The notes below the pieces were generated by a model that saw only the letters and a list, made by a program, of their open reading frames with translations, was not told where the DNA came from and did not search any database. Below, in pieces: positions 11,244 to 22,445 of a DNA stretch of 64,000 nt. The stretch is from assembly GCA_947311845.1 (NCBI GenBank), contig CAMZMU010000055.1, positions 22,500,465-22,564,464 on the forward strand. Reading direction: 5' to 3'. Source of the DNA: Poa pratensis. Taxonomy: Eukaryota > Streptophyta > Magnoliopsida > Poales > Poaceae. The position numbers and the translations under genes are program-made. Positions within the stretch are counted from its first letter, which is position 1; each line of letters starts with the position of its first letter.

Positions 11244-13114
11244 TCTACTATATATAAAAGACAGAAGAATCGCTGCCCTCTCCAGCCCTCCACGTCACAG
11301 GCAAACCACAGCCGTCCGATCCGCGAAACGGACGGCCGAGATGCGCCCACGCCGCCCCCAAAACCCGCGTCACTGTAGCAGGTCGATTTTTAGCCAATGG
11401 GCTCGCAACACGTCACCCCGGTCACTCCCCGGTCACAGCCGGTTGCCCGTGCGCACGACTTTTGGCGCAGCACTTTTGCAAAAAACCGCCCGCAAAAGGA
11501 CTGGATTGCAAATTTTAACAAACGTAGGGACGTACGTGTAAAAATGCCAGCACAGCCCTATCCTCTTCTACCTCTCCCGCGATGGCCGTGGTCGCCAGCG
11601 CCGCCGACGCGGCGCGCCGCCGTTTCCCGCTGCTTCGCTCAGATCCATGCCGACGGAGAGGTGCGCCGCACCGTCCTCTACCTCCTCGCCGAGCTGTGCG
11701 TGCCGGGACGTCGCCTGGGCGCCGGAATCGCGGCCGCCGTGTGCGCTGCCCTCCGCGGCGTCCGTTGGTCGCCGGCGACGCTCCGGTGGCCAGCGTGGGC
11801 CCGCCCTGTCAGCGGCTGTTTAATTCCGGAAAATATTTAAGAAATTAAAAAAACTGACAGGTGGGTCCGGTTTACTATATAAAATCCAGAAAAATCATTA
11901 AATTTGCAAAAACAATATCTTTTCACTGGTTTATCAGAAAAATATGAATTATACATCAAAATGATCAGAAAAATAGATCTAATTTGTTTGTGTTAAAATC
12001 CATACATTTTGGAACATTCCAATTTCAAAAGTATTTCAAAACAAACTAAAGCTATTCTGTATTTATAAATTTAAATTAATTAACTTATTTTTGCTGGTTC
12101 GTCAGGAAAATATGAAACAAATATGTAAACATGAAAAAAAATATTAGTGCGCAAATGTTTTATAAATATTTGAACAATAACTGCAACAGTATTTCGAACC
12201 TACATATATGGAGAAACAATACTTCAAAATACGATCAAAATTCAATTTTGCGTATATTAAAATCGTGTATTCCTACAAAATTCAAAAATTAGACGAACTA
12301 AAAAAACGAATTCACATACAAATAAGTTACCAATTTTAACAAATTCCAAAAACTAAACAACTCACACATGTATTTGTAAAAAAAAAAATCAACGGTTTCA
12401 GATCTGAATAACTTTTGAATATGGACATTTCAAAAAATTGAACAACTTCACAACCTAGACAATTTTGGAATTTCAACAATTTTACGATCGAACAATTCAA
12501 AATTTTAGCACACGGGCGCAGCAAAGCCGCAAAAACTAAAAAAATAAAAAACATTGCAACAAAAATGTCGACATTTTTTCGGAAATAATTGTAATCAATT
12601 CTAAATATAATTTTGCGACGATTCTAAATAATGCAAACTAACAATTTGAAAATGCCCCAATTTTTTTTTGGAAAAATAGTCAACAAAAAAAATATTCCAA
12701 ACTAAAAAAAATAGAAAACAATCCAACAAAAATGTGGGCATTTGTTTTTGAATAATTGTATGAAGTTCTAAATATGATTTTGCAATAATTCAAAATAATG
12801 CAAACTAATAATTTAAAGAATGCTCCCTTTTTTTTGGAAAATAATCCAACCTATCCATACGATTTTAAAGTAATTCTAAATAATACAAACCATCAATTTT
12901 AAACATGTTCATACAAAAAAATGACAAATATATCAACGAGATCACATAAAATTACATATGCACGACCAAAATTTAAATTTCAAATTTCCATATCGTTTCT
13001 AATTTAAATTTCAAATTTTCATATCGTTTCTAAATGAATTTCAACACTTTTACAATTAAAAGAAATCAAGAATTTTGCCCACGGGTGCGGCGAATGCCGC
13101 GCTTAATCCCCTAG
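11244..13114 (+). mobile_element. Helitron H1, non-autonomous
   Basis: The 5' end is TCTACTATATATAAAAG at 11244, preceded by T rather than the usual A, so the true edge may be a base or two off. The 3' end has the hairpin GCGGC-gaat-GCCGC (13087-13100), 10 bases before the terminal CTAG (13111-13114), followed by T. The 5' part (11260-11830) is GC-rich and contains a short open frame; the rest is AT-rich. A decayed internal copy of the hairpin region (cacgggcgcagcaaagccgc) lies at about 12510-12530. There is no Rep or helicase gene. Confidence 0.85.
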
Positions 13115-13270
13115 TATTAGGAAAAGGGCGCCCTCCTAGGGAAGGCGTCTCGCGTCTCCTCTGCGTGCAGCACGTGGCGCTGGCTGGTGCGTCCCCTTTC
13201 TCCTGCAATTCTTTCCCTGGTCGACACATCGCTGGTTAGTTGGTTCGGTAAGTACGCTAGGTCATTTACA

Positions 13271-16200
13271 TCTTTGCTATAGACTGAATAAGGAAATGAG
13301 TGCAAATCACTAACTATGGGAAGTTTAGCGAATGGAGAGCGCCCTACGCACTGTTCCTAGCAACAGTAGTACTGTAGCTTGGAACAGTGTTGAACAGTAC
13401 GCGGTGGGACCCACACGTCAGCCTCACATCGCGTGACGGTTTTGCAAAAACCCCCTCACAAACCGAAAAAATAAACCTGCTGTCCACAGTTTTACGAAGA
13501 AAATGACCTAAACGAAATTACAGCAAAACACGAGGACTTTTCTGTAAAATTGTTCGACGCCGAGATCGCCGCGCCGCTGCCGACGCGCTCCCCCGCCGCT
13601 CCTCGCCTCTTCTCACGAATCCACGCATACGGGGAGCTTCGCCGTCGGCGCCTCTTCCTCCTCGCCGGCAGATGCGTGCCGAGACGCCGTGCGCGCGGCC
13701 GAATCGTCGCCGGCGTCAGCTCCGTCCGCCGCGGCGTCCGCAGGCCGCCGACGGCGCTCCGGCGACCTATAGCGAGCGGCGCCGCCACCTGAAATCGCTC
13801 CGCGCCCGTGCGCGTCCACCGCGCCCATTCACACGCTCCAGAACGCACTGGCGCGGCGTCGCCGTCGCCCTCGCCGCCGCGGCAGTGGCGAGCCTGGCCA
13901 CTGCTGACGTCAACGTGACGTCACAGTGGGCCCGGCTGTCAGAATTTTTTTTCTTTTCTCACAAATTTAAAAAAAAACTTAAGTGTGGGCCCCAATTTAT
14001 TTATATAATTTCTACAAATAGATAAATACAATTTCAAATCTTCCCATCAGAAAAATACGAAACATAATTCACAAACACCACAAAAAAAAATGCTAATTAA
14101 TTATACCAAAATAAAAACATATTTACACTTTCCAATTTGGTAAAAATTTGGAAAAATTCTATATACGCTTCCTCCAACTATATGGATTTCAACTTAAGAA
14201 AATTCTCTAGCTATGGAATCCAAATGAATAAATTTGCTTTCCCACCCGTTATAAACTAAAATTTAAAATTAATAATTTCAGAACATTCCCAAATTGCTTA
14301 AAAATTAGAGATACTCCAAAATAAATCAACATGCTCACGGAAAAGAAAACTATTTCCACAAAAAAAAATGAATTGACGAATATTTGAAGAAAAGCCAAAT
14401 GCAATCCCCATAATTATGTAGAATTGAATTTAACAAATGCTCACACTACGTATTCCCTCTGATTATGGACTCCAATTGGACATCTCAATTAAGAAAAATA
14501 TTGCCAAGAGAAAAAAAACTCACTGTAAATATGAAATTCATATGCAATTCTTCAAATTATATACTCACTTCACTAAATGCTCATATAATGCGCATCTTCT
14601 GATTATGAAGCTAAATAATTATTTATGTTAACACACAACTATAATCAAACATTCAAATTTGTCAAGCATTCGAAATTACCCTACCATTTTCAAAAAAATT
14701 AAACTGGACAATATTTGCACACAATTTGAATACACTTTCTCTAATTACAGTTAAGAATTCATAGCAACATACAAACATATTTAATACTTTATTTTGCTAA
14801 ATATTTGGATATTTTCTAAACTATATAACAATTGCTCAAAAAAAACAACCCTAACTATGTATGCCAAAACACAAAACATATTTAAACAAATCAAAATAAT
14901 CAACATTTAGATGCAATACAAATGAACTTTTCCGAATTGTGGCCTCGAATCCGAAAAAAATGCATTTGCGCTAATTACGTACTTACATTAAATATTATTT
15001 CGAAAATATAAGTACATTTGCATATTTTCAAATTGCTAGGATATTAGAGACACTAAAAAATATATTGACATGCTCACAAAAAATAATGATACTTATTAGT
15101 GCCACACAAAAAAATGGAACATCTTGAATTGGTGAGTTTTTGAAGAAAAAACAAATGCACTATCCATAATTATGTACTGTTGAATTTAACAAATACTCAC
15201 ACTACGTATGCCCTCAAATTATGAACTCTAATTGAACATCTCAATTAAGCAAAATATTGGCAAAAAAATAAATTAACTTTCTCTACATATGAAATGCATA
15301 TGCAATTCCTCAAACTATATATCTAAAAAATAAATTCAGATGCAATTCCACAAATTATATATTCACTTCACTAAATGCTCATATAATGCACATCTTCTGA
15401 TTACGAAGCTAAATTACTTATTTATGCCAACATACAACCATAATCAAACATTCAGATTTGCCAATTATTCAAAATTACCGTACCATTTCTAAAAGTTTTA
15501 AATCGTTCAACATTTGGATATAACTAGAACACATTTTCTCTAATTATAGTTAAGAATTCGTGGCAACATACAAACATATTTAAATACTTCAAATTGCTAA
15601 ATATTTGGCTATTCTCTAACCTATATAAAAAATGTTCAGAAAAATTAACCGCTAACTACATATAGCAAAACACAAAGCATAGTTCAACAATTCAAAATAG
15701 TCAAAATTTGGATACAACATAGACAAACTTTGCTCATTTGTTAGCACGAATCCAAAAAATTTGCTAAAATATTATTTGGAAAAAAATGAAGCACGTTTTA
15801 GCATTTCAAATTGCTAAAATATTTGAGGTACCCTCAAATAAATCAACATGCTCGAATTTTTTTTTTGATACTTGCTGATGCCAAAATACAAACAAACTTA
15901 AGCAATTAAAACTACCTAATATTTGTATACATTCTAGGTGCACTTCACCTAATTATGGATTAAAAGTAATAAATGCTCGCAACATACATTTTCTCTAATT
16001 ATACTATGCAATCGAACAAAAAAAATACCAACCATTATTTGCGCTACTTATGGCATAGCGCGGCTGAATTGACGTTGATAGACTTGTACGTGCTCTGCCG
16101 CTCGTAACCTTTTTTTTCTTATGGCATAGTGCAGACATATTTCAAGATTTCAATTCAACGAGTATTTGGAGAAAATCCAAATTAATTCCCTCCAATTATG

Positions 16201-16792
16201 GATTGAATTCAATAAATGTCCATATAATGTATTCCATTTGATTATGGAGTTCAATTAAATTTTCAAGGCAAAATACAAACTTATTATATCTTCCAAAACT
16301 GTTTAATATTCAGAGACAATTTAGCTGAAACCTCTCTAATTATGCACATAAAAATAAAAAATGCTCCATTCACTAAATGTTCACAAAAAATAAAGACCCA
16401 TTTCCTCTAATTATGGATTAAATTTAACAAATTCCCTTACAATGCATTTCCTCAGACTATGAAGTTAAACTAAATATTTCCATATTTATAACAAATTACA
16501 AAGATACTTGACCACTCCAATTTGTGGAATTAAAGTAATTCAACGCATGATGTTCATTTACAATAATACACATTTTAGTACAAATATGGAAAGAAAATAA
16601 GAAATCTTTTTTTCCCATTTAAGTGATTTTGTTACTTAATCTTCTCAGCTCTAAACCATTCCTTTAATACACTTTAGACATATGCAATACCATAATAAAG
16701 CATTGTTCCCGAAAGATTACAGCAACATATCGCCAATAAAAATTAAAAAACTAACAAAGGCGCGTCGTGACGACGCGCAGAAATTCCACTAG
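13271..16792 (+). mobile_element. Helitron H3, non-autonomous
   Basis: The 3' end is clear: a perfect 8-bp stem GCGCGTCG-tga-CGACGCGC (16760-16778), then ten bases, then CTAG (16789-16792) and flanking T. The 5' end is inferred by aligning the leader with H2: the acagtgttgaacagt...gcggtggg block at about 13390 sits roughly 100 bp from the H2 start. That points to TCTTTGCTATAGACTG at 13271, preceded by A. The interior has a GC-rich 5' block (13340-13930) and a long AT-rich tail built of large degenerate tandem repeats. No Helitron protein is encoded. Confidence 0.78.
14290..16000. repeat. Degenerate tandem repeat of about 740-780 bp, three partial copies, in Helitron H3
   Basis: Marker phrases recur in order. 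For example, (a)tcaacatgctc appears at about 14331, 15070 and 15848, preceded each time by an attagaga(c)tac-like phrase. Blocks such as tttaacaaatgctcacactac (about 14431) and tttaacaaatactcacactac (about 15185) also recur in order. Spacings are about 739 and 778. Copies differ at many positions, so the duplication is old. Confidence 0.75.
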
Positions 16793-17374
16793 TGCTATCT
16801 AGGATGAACACATAGACATCGAATATTTTCTCGGTGCACTACTGAACAAATCCAGAAAAAAATATAAAATGCTCCATAGCATAGATACATGGGACAGACA
16901 AGAAAACTACTATCTAAGTACAAAGCCACAAAACTGAAGCCATGCTTAAATATCAGTCTCACACTCTCAGTCTTGCAGCATCAGCAACAAAGTCTGAACA
17001 AAACCAAGAAAATGGAACATAGATGAAACAAATGGACATGTCAGCAATGGACAATGAAATTAACCTGATATATTAACGTCTCCTGATACTTCGTGTCGAA
17101 AAGAACAAAATTGTTTTTAGTACAGGGTATGCAACATAAAGGCCATGTCGCTTACTCCAATCTTCTTCTTACTTGAGTTGGTAACACTGAATAATATAGC
17201 TCATGCTATCATCATGTACATGGACATGTCAATCAGCCATTACCCGGACTGGGAACCAAGAATTTTACAACTAATATGCCATCAAAGGAAAACAGGAAAA
17301 AGTTCAAAAGTGAGAAATCTAAATACAATTCAATTCTAGCTTTGTCATGGAGTATCGGCGACAAATCTGCATAC
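16793..17374. other. Intergenic, nothing recognised
   Basis: AT-rich DNA between the Helitron H3 end and a possible exon. A 64-residue open frame on the plus strand (17145-17339) has no recognisable features and is not called. Confidence 0.4.
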
Positions 17375-17472
17375 CATGTAGCGCTTCCTCCAACCTTGGC
17401 GTGTTGATAGTATCAATCTCCACAAACTCAGAATGATGTTCAACTTTAGATGCCAAAGGTTTTCCTTTCTCC
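17375..17472 (-). pseudogene. Possible isolated exon (gene fragment)
   Basis: On the minus strand a 98-base open stretch is bounded by a good acceptor (TTTTCTAG, ending 17473) and a donor (GTATG, starting 17374). One frame reads an acidic, protein-like sequence including EHHSEFVEIDT and TPRLEEALH. I do not recognise the family, and no companion exon was found nearby. It could be a captured or stranded exon, or chance. Confidence 0.3.
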
Positions 17473-17983
17473 CTAGAAAATCAGAAGGCACATAAAAAGA
17501 GGCTAGCTAGAGAAGAAATAAGTACATGCCTTTGATGCTTTCAGATATGTCAAATACTTATATCCTGAATCTAGCAGTTCCCAGTTTAAGTGTATAGGAT
17601 GCGACTGAATTCAAAGATGTGGCAGTTACTATTCCTACCGCCGATTAAAATTTAGGACCTCCACATGCAGAAATAAAGTTATTTACTAAATAAATTCAAG
17701 CGAACACCAGATTAAAATTAAGATATGGAAAAAATTGGCATAAAATAATTTGGGCTTAGGATAGTGTCTTAAAATTATTATTTTTCACTCCAGGAAGTAC
17801 AAAGAACGATATAAACTTAGTATTAAAAAATTAAAGCCCCTTTTACTTGATAGCAGAAATAAAGTTCTTTACTGTCCTTGAACTTGCAAACAACGAAATT
17901 TATTAATCGCACAACAGCCCAGCATGGAAGGCCATTATCTAGTAATTAGTAATACTTCTAACACAAGATCATAATCTGCCCAT

Positions 17984-18487
17984 TCATGCATTCAAGCTAA
18001 AGTTCTTATGGTCTACTGAAATAGACTTTGTAGAATGCTTGACAGGCTCTTGATGTGTGCAGTTCCCACAGTAGCAAGTAGGTCCTTGAAGTGAGCAGTA
18101 TCCACCTTCCCAGCCGCCTTTGGTTTTGCACTGATCAACGCACGCACTGACGTTGGGGCAGCTAGGATCCGGTGCCGGCCACGTATCGCATACACGGCCC
18201 GGGGCCACATCTTCATAATCAAAGAAGATTTATCTTGTTAGAAATCTCTATATGTCAAAAAAAAAAGTTTGACAAAGATTATTAAAAATATATGAGAGCA
18301 TATAAATAGATTATAAACATATATTTCATGATTGATGTAATGAAACTAAATAAATATTCAAACTTAGATAACTCCGAATTAAGACGAAACTAAAACAACA
18401 ATTACTTTGAAACGGATGGTGTGCTTAATTACCGGAGGACCCAAGGAGTGCCAGAATCAAGATGGATGCTGCGATCTTGGAAGCCAT
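17984..18487 (-). CDS. Defensin-like cysteine-rich secreted peptide (two exons)
   Basis: Exon 1 (18433-18487) encodes a hydrophobic signal peptide beginning MASKIAASILILALLG. A GT-AG intron (18211-18432) follows, splitting a Gly/Asp codon at phase 1. Exon 2 (17984-18210) completes a 93-residue precursor. The mature part has eight cysteines spaced C-x9-C-x5-C-x3-C-x10-C-x6-C-x-C-x2-C, close to the plant defensin CS-alpha-beta pattern, with a GGYC...C gamma-core-like segment. A basic/polar tail of about 25 residues follows the last Cys, longer than in classical defensins. Such peptides are secreted to the apoplast and act in defence or reproduction signalling. Start choice and splice sites are well supported; the precise role is unknown. 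Confidence 0.8.
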
Positions 18488-19326
18488 GAGGTATGGTTTT
18501 AAATCTGGTAAGATATGAGAAACGTTGATTTTTTTTAAATCAGCATCGAGGAAAATAATCATAATATCGTTTAATGCCTGACTGCAATGTTTTTTTAATC
18601 AGCATGTAAGGGGAAATAATAAATTGTTTAATGGCCGATTGTAAAAACTGAATCGAGACTGCCATATTTGTTTGTGTAGGAGTGGACTGGAACAAAAATG
18701 GTATTTGCAGGTTGATTGCAGATCTGATGGACCAAACCCTTTTTGTGATTTAATTGGCTTGTCATATGCCAAATCGGCTTTGAATGTCACTTCTTCTCAT
18801 CTTCCTTGACGACGCCTCCTCTCCTCTACCTGGCTTTGATTCACATTGCTTTTGTGTGGCTGTAAATGAAATTGTGGGCTCTACATGGCATGTCATGAAA
18901 TTTAAGTAGTCACCTTAACAATTTATCTTCCTGCGACTGCGATAGTGGTGCCTAATGTTTTTTCTCGATACACATGCTATTTTTTGGTTAAGTGGACAAT
19001 GGACATAGACTCGGGTGCCATCTTACTCTTTAGCAGTTATCTGCATATCTCATATCTGCATGCTTTATCACTATGTCATGTTATCCTCTGCACTGTTTCC
19101 ACTGGAATGCCCAGCAATTAAGTATCTCTCCAGGTAAATGCACTACAGACCTGTTCTAAACTCCTAATGTTGACAATTACTCAGTCAATGAAGTAACCTT
19201 AAAACCTGATGGTATGTTGCAGCTTAAAAAAATCTGAAATAATCATGGCTAGAATTTTTTTGTTCTGCTAATATCACGCAATATGACTCTTATATTGTCA
19301 CAAAAGCAGACTTGTTTATTGGATTT
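18488..19326. other. Upstream region of the defensin-like gene, no gene
   Basis: AT-rich DNA that should hold the promoter of the minus-strand defensin-like gene. I saw no convincing TATA box position and no element boundaries. Confidence 0.4.
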
Positions 19327-19559
19327 AATTGCACCGGCGGTCACACAACTCGACGAGTATGTGCACTTAAGTCACACAACTGAAAAACTGAATTTTTTGG
19401 TCACACAACTAAAAAGTGGGTGCACTTTGGTCACAAACGGGCCACGTCATCCCGTTTTAGACTGGTCTTTTTTAGAAAACCCCTGGAGTAATATTAGAAG
19501 GGCTGTATTGCAAAAAATTACTCCAGGGGGTTTTCTGATATTACTCCAGGGGTGCAATT
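19327..19559. mobile_element. Small MITE with AATTGCACC ends and an internal inverted repeat
   Basis: The ends are AATTGCACC (19327-19335) and its exact reverse complement GGTGCAATT (19551-19559). Inside, gaaaacccctggagtaat (19475-19492) pairs with attactccagggggttttc (19517-19535), forming a strong stem. It also contains four ggtcaca/gtcacacaac phrases as short direct repeats. The superfamily is uncertain, and a target duplication was not identified. Confidence 0.5.
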
Positions 19560-19929
19560 AACTCTGTTTATTGTCACAGCGGCAGTAACAGAATTATGCT
19601 GAGAAGTGTGTAAAATCGCCAAATCTCACCAATAAACTACTGCTGATAAACCATTTGGCGCGTACAAAAAAAAAGATCCAGCATTTACATTCCTACGGCT
19701 ATAAATAAATAAAATCAGGATACTCAGAATCAAATCTCTGAAATTTTGAAACCCCTAAGTGCAACCAAATAAGCAAGAACACAGTCACACACCAAAGAAT
19801 CAACCAACGAAACGCCGGAAAGAATTCAACGCAGCAGGTACAGTTAGCTCCCCAGATCCCCGCGGTACACGGACACCGATCCCCATCCCGGCATCCCCAA
19901 ATGAAGCCATGCGTGAGACAAAACAAAAC

Positions 19930-20061
19930 AAAAAAGTAGACCCGGTGCTCTCTGCGTATTACTGGGTCCGGTTGTAATTTTCGTTTCTTTTTGGACCTGT
20001 TTGTAATGTCGGCTGAGTTTCCTAATATATGTGGTCAGATCCTGTTCAAAAAAAAAAAAAA
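19930..20061 (+). mobile_element. 5'-truncated LINE tail with poly(A)
   Basis: The stretch ggttgtaattttcgtttctt through cctgtttgtaatg and ctaatatatgtgg, ending in a 14-base A run (20048-20061), has the look of a Triticeae LINE 3' UTR and tail. Coding sequence is absent, so this would be a severely truncated insertion. The 5' boundary is approximate. Confidence 0.55.
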
Positions 20062-22445
20062 CCCAAAACCCCCCAAGCTTCCGTACGGGAACCGTCGTTT
20101 AAAAAAACACGATTTTTCCACCGCGCGCGAGGGATCGTAGACGAGGACCGAGGAACCGGAATGCAGGCGCTGGACGGACGGATTACAGATTACGGCGGAA
20201 CAAGGCCCCTAAGAAGCGCCAGAACGACGAGGAAGGAAGTGGGCAAATGATGAAGATGGTCGGTCCTGGGACACGAACCTGAGTGTCCCGCAGGCGGGCG
20301 GGCGGCCGTCCTGGAGAACAGGAGAAGCTCCTACGATGACCCCAACGCCACGGCTAGCCAGGAGCAGGAATGCGGAGGAGAGGCGAAACTGAAGAGGCCA
20401 GAAGTGCCGAGAGGCGAGAGGGAAGGAAAAGAAAAGGAGATGCTCCTTCAATTTCCAGACGCGTCTAGTCAGCGCCAGCCGTGCCGATCACCAAAATGGT
20501 AAGTTTATTGTCCCTGCTACAGTAACAGAAAATAAAGGAGGAGCAAAACCAGCCCAACAACCCACGTAATCCAATAATTCACAGCCGCCGTTCCTGCTGA
20601 CGAGGAAGAAAAGGAATCCCTTTATGATTCCTCCACATGCATGCAAAAAGATGACATTTATGGATTCCTTCTTGAGAAAATTGAAAATACTACTGTATTA
20701 CTTTTGAATTGAAAGTCAGCATTACGATCTGTTTTTACTTTTGCCGGAATGCGCGACAAGTTCTTCTCTTTCATATGTTCAAACGATTTTTTTCAAAACA
20801 ACTTTGGTGTGTGACGAAATAACTCTGCGCACGACGAAGAAAGTATATTCAGAACAAAGGTAAGCAACTAAACAATAACAGTAAACAACTTCGTAGCAAC
20901 TAAAATCAACACCAATAATAGCTACGGATGTACTGGTTGCTTTTAAAAACCAACTTTAGTGTGCGACAAAATAATTTTGTTGTACTATTTACATTTTGGG
21001 TCAAAAACCAACTTTATTAAATTTCAGTCAAATGTGTTGTAAGGTTGATGTCATTGGTAACTGCTCCTAAACCAGTGCTTTTATTTTAAGGAAAATATAA
21101 ACCGGTGTTGAGGATGATATTCCCGGTTTTCAAAATTCATTTTCAACATATTTCAAAATTTCAAAAAGTTTGCATAAAAAATTTCACACATACATCTCGA
21201 TGTGCTATGTGTTCACAAAGTCGTTCACGGAATACGATAGTTTTTGTGTCTCGTGTAAAAAAGACAAAATTTGATATTTTTTTGTCTTTTTAAGTATAAC
21301 ATAAAAAATACTTATCGTTTTCGCGAAACTTGGCGTGCGAGCAAAGAATGTCGAGAAGTATCCGCAATTTTTTTTTTGACATTTCAAAATGTTTTTTTCG
21401 GGTAGCAGGAGCATATATTTGTCAAAGTGAATTTCCGTGTAAAATCCCCAATCCCTACGACCATCCTCAAGGCAGAGCTGCAGCGGCAGGCGTATTCGAT
21501 GCGCAAAAGGCTGTCAAACGTGTCGAATCTGAGATGTTGGACATGAGGAACGACATCGCTGAACTGAAAATTTCGGCGCCAGGAATTGCAGATATCCAGA
21601 CTAAAATGGTGACAGCGGATACTTTGGGCGGCCGAATCTGCTCCGGTGAAGAGCGGCCGCCGCTGTGGGCGGGGAGGACCCTCGGCCCCTCGGGTCGCAA
21701 TCGCCCGGAGCCGGCAGCCGCGGAGGTCGCCATTCTCCGCTGCCGCCACGTTGCGCTGGACCGCAGTCCTGGCGGTGGTCGGCGTACAGTGCGTTCAACT
21801 TCGACCTGGATTGGGCGTACAGTGCGTCCATGGCCTCGCTTCCCACTCTTGGCTTGTGAGCAAGGATCGGCTTGGTTGAGTTGAGTTGGTCCTTTGTTTC
21901 TGCTTTGTTATGGTGTTGTATTTCGATCACTGCCACGGGTGCTATAAATGTATACTTTTGGTTGGTTTCTATTCTTTGTCAATAACAAAACCAATTATAC
22001 GATGCATTCTGCTGGATAATTGGTATATACGGTGTTATAAATGCAGTGTACCCCCGGATGCATTCTGCTGCATAATTAGTATATACGGTGCAGTGTTCCT
22101 CTGCTTTGTCCATTGCTCCTACTTTTAGTTCATACTTGTTGCTTTAGAGAAGAATATATGAAGCCGCGGCTTGGTTCCGAGTTGTCATTTGTTTGTACTT
22201 TGTGGTGGTCTTGTCTTTGGAGTTTGGATCACTACTGCATACATATGTGTAATTTACATTCTAATATATTGTTTGTCAATAATAGGTGTGCATTTTTTCG
22301 AAAGTTGACCCTTATGAATGGATTATGTTGCATATTGACTTTGGATATATACAGTAGAAAATGTGCAGTATTCCTCTGATGCTTATTCATTGTAGAGTGT
22401 TTGCATGTGCCTTTACATTTGGATAACTTTCTTCTCTTCCAGTAG
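20062..22445. other. Region upstream of the NLR gene; no coiled-coil exon found
   Basis: GC-rich DNA at 20120-20480 ends in an atggtaag splice-donor-like site near 20497. A MITE-like AT-rich block with imperfect ends lies at about 21100-21430. A 184-residue open frame (21330-21884) contains a heptad-like stretch (KAVKRVESEMLDMRNDIAEL) but does not resemble the Rx-type N-terminal domain of NLRs. An acceptor-like tract (cttctcttccag) lies just before the NLR ATG, so an upstream exon is possible but was not identified. Confidence 0.4.

Noticed and set aside
21330..21884. 184-residue open frame upstream of the NLR as its missing coiled-coil exon
   Set aside because: The helical stretch does not match Rx-type N-terminal motifs (no EDVID-like element), and no donor joins it in frame to the NLR exon.
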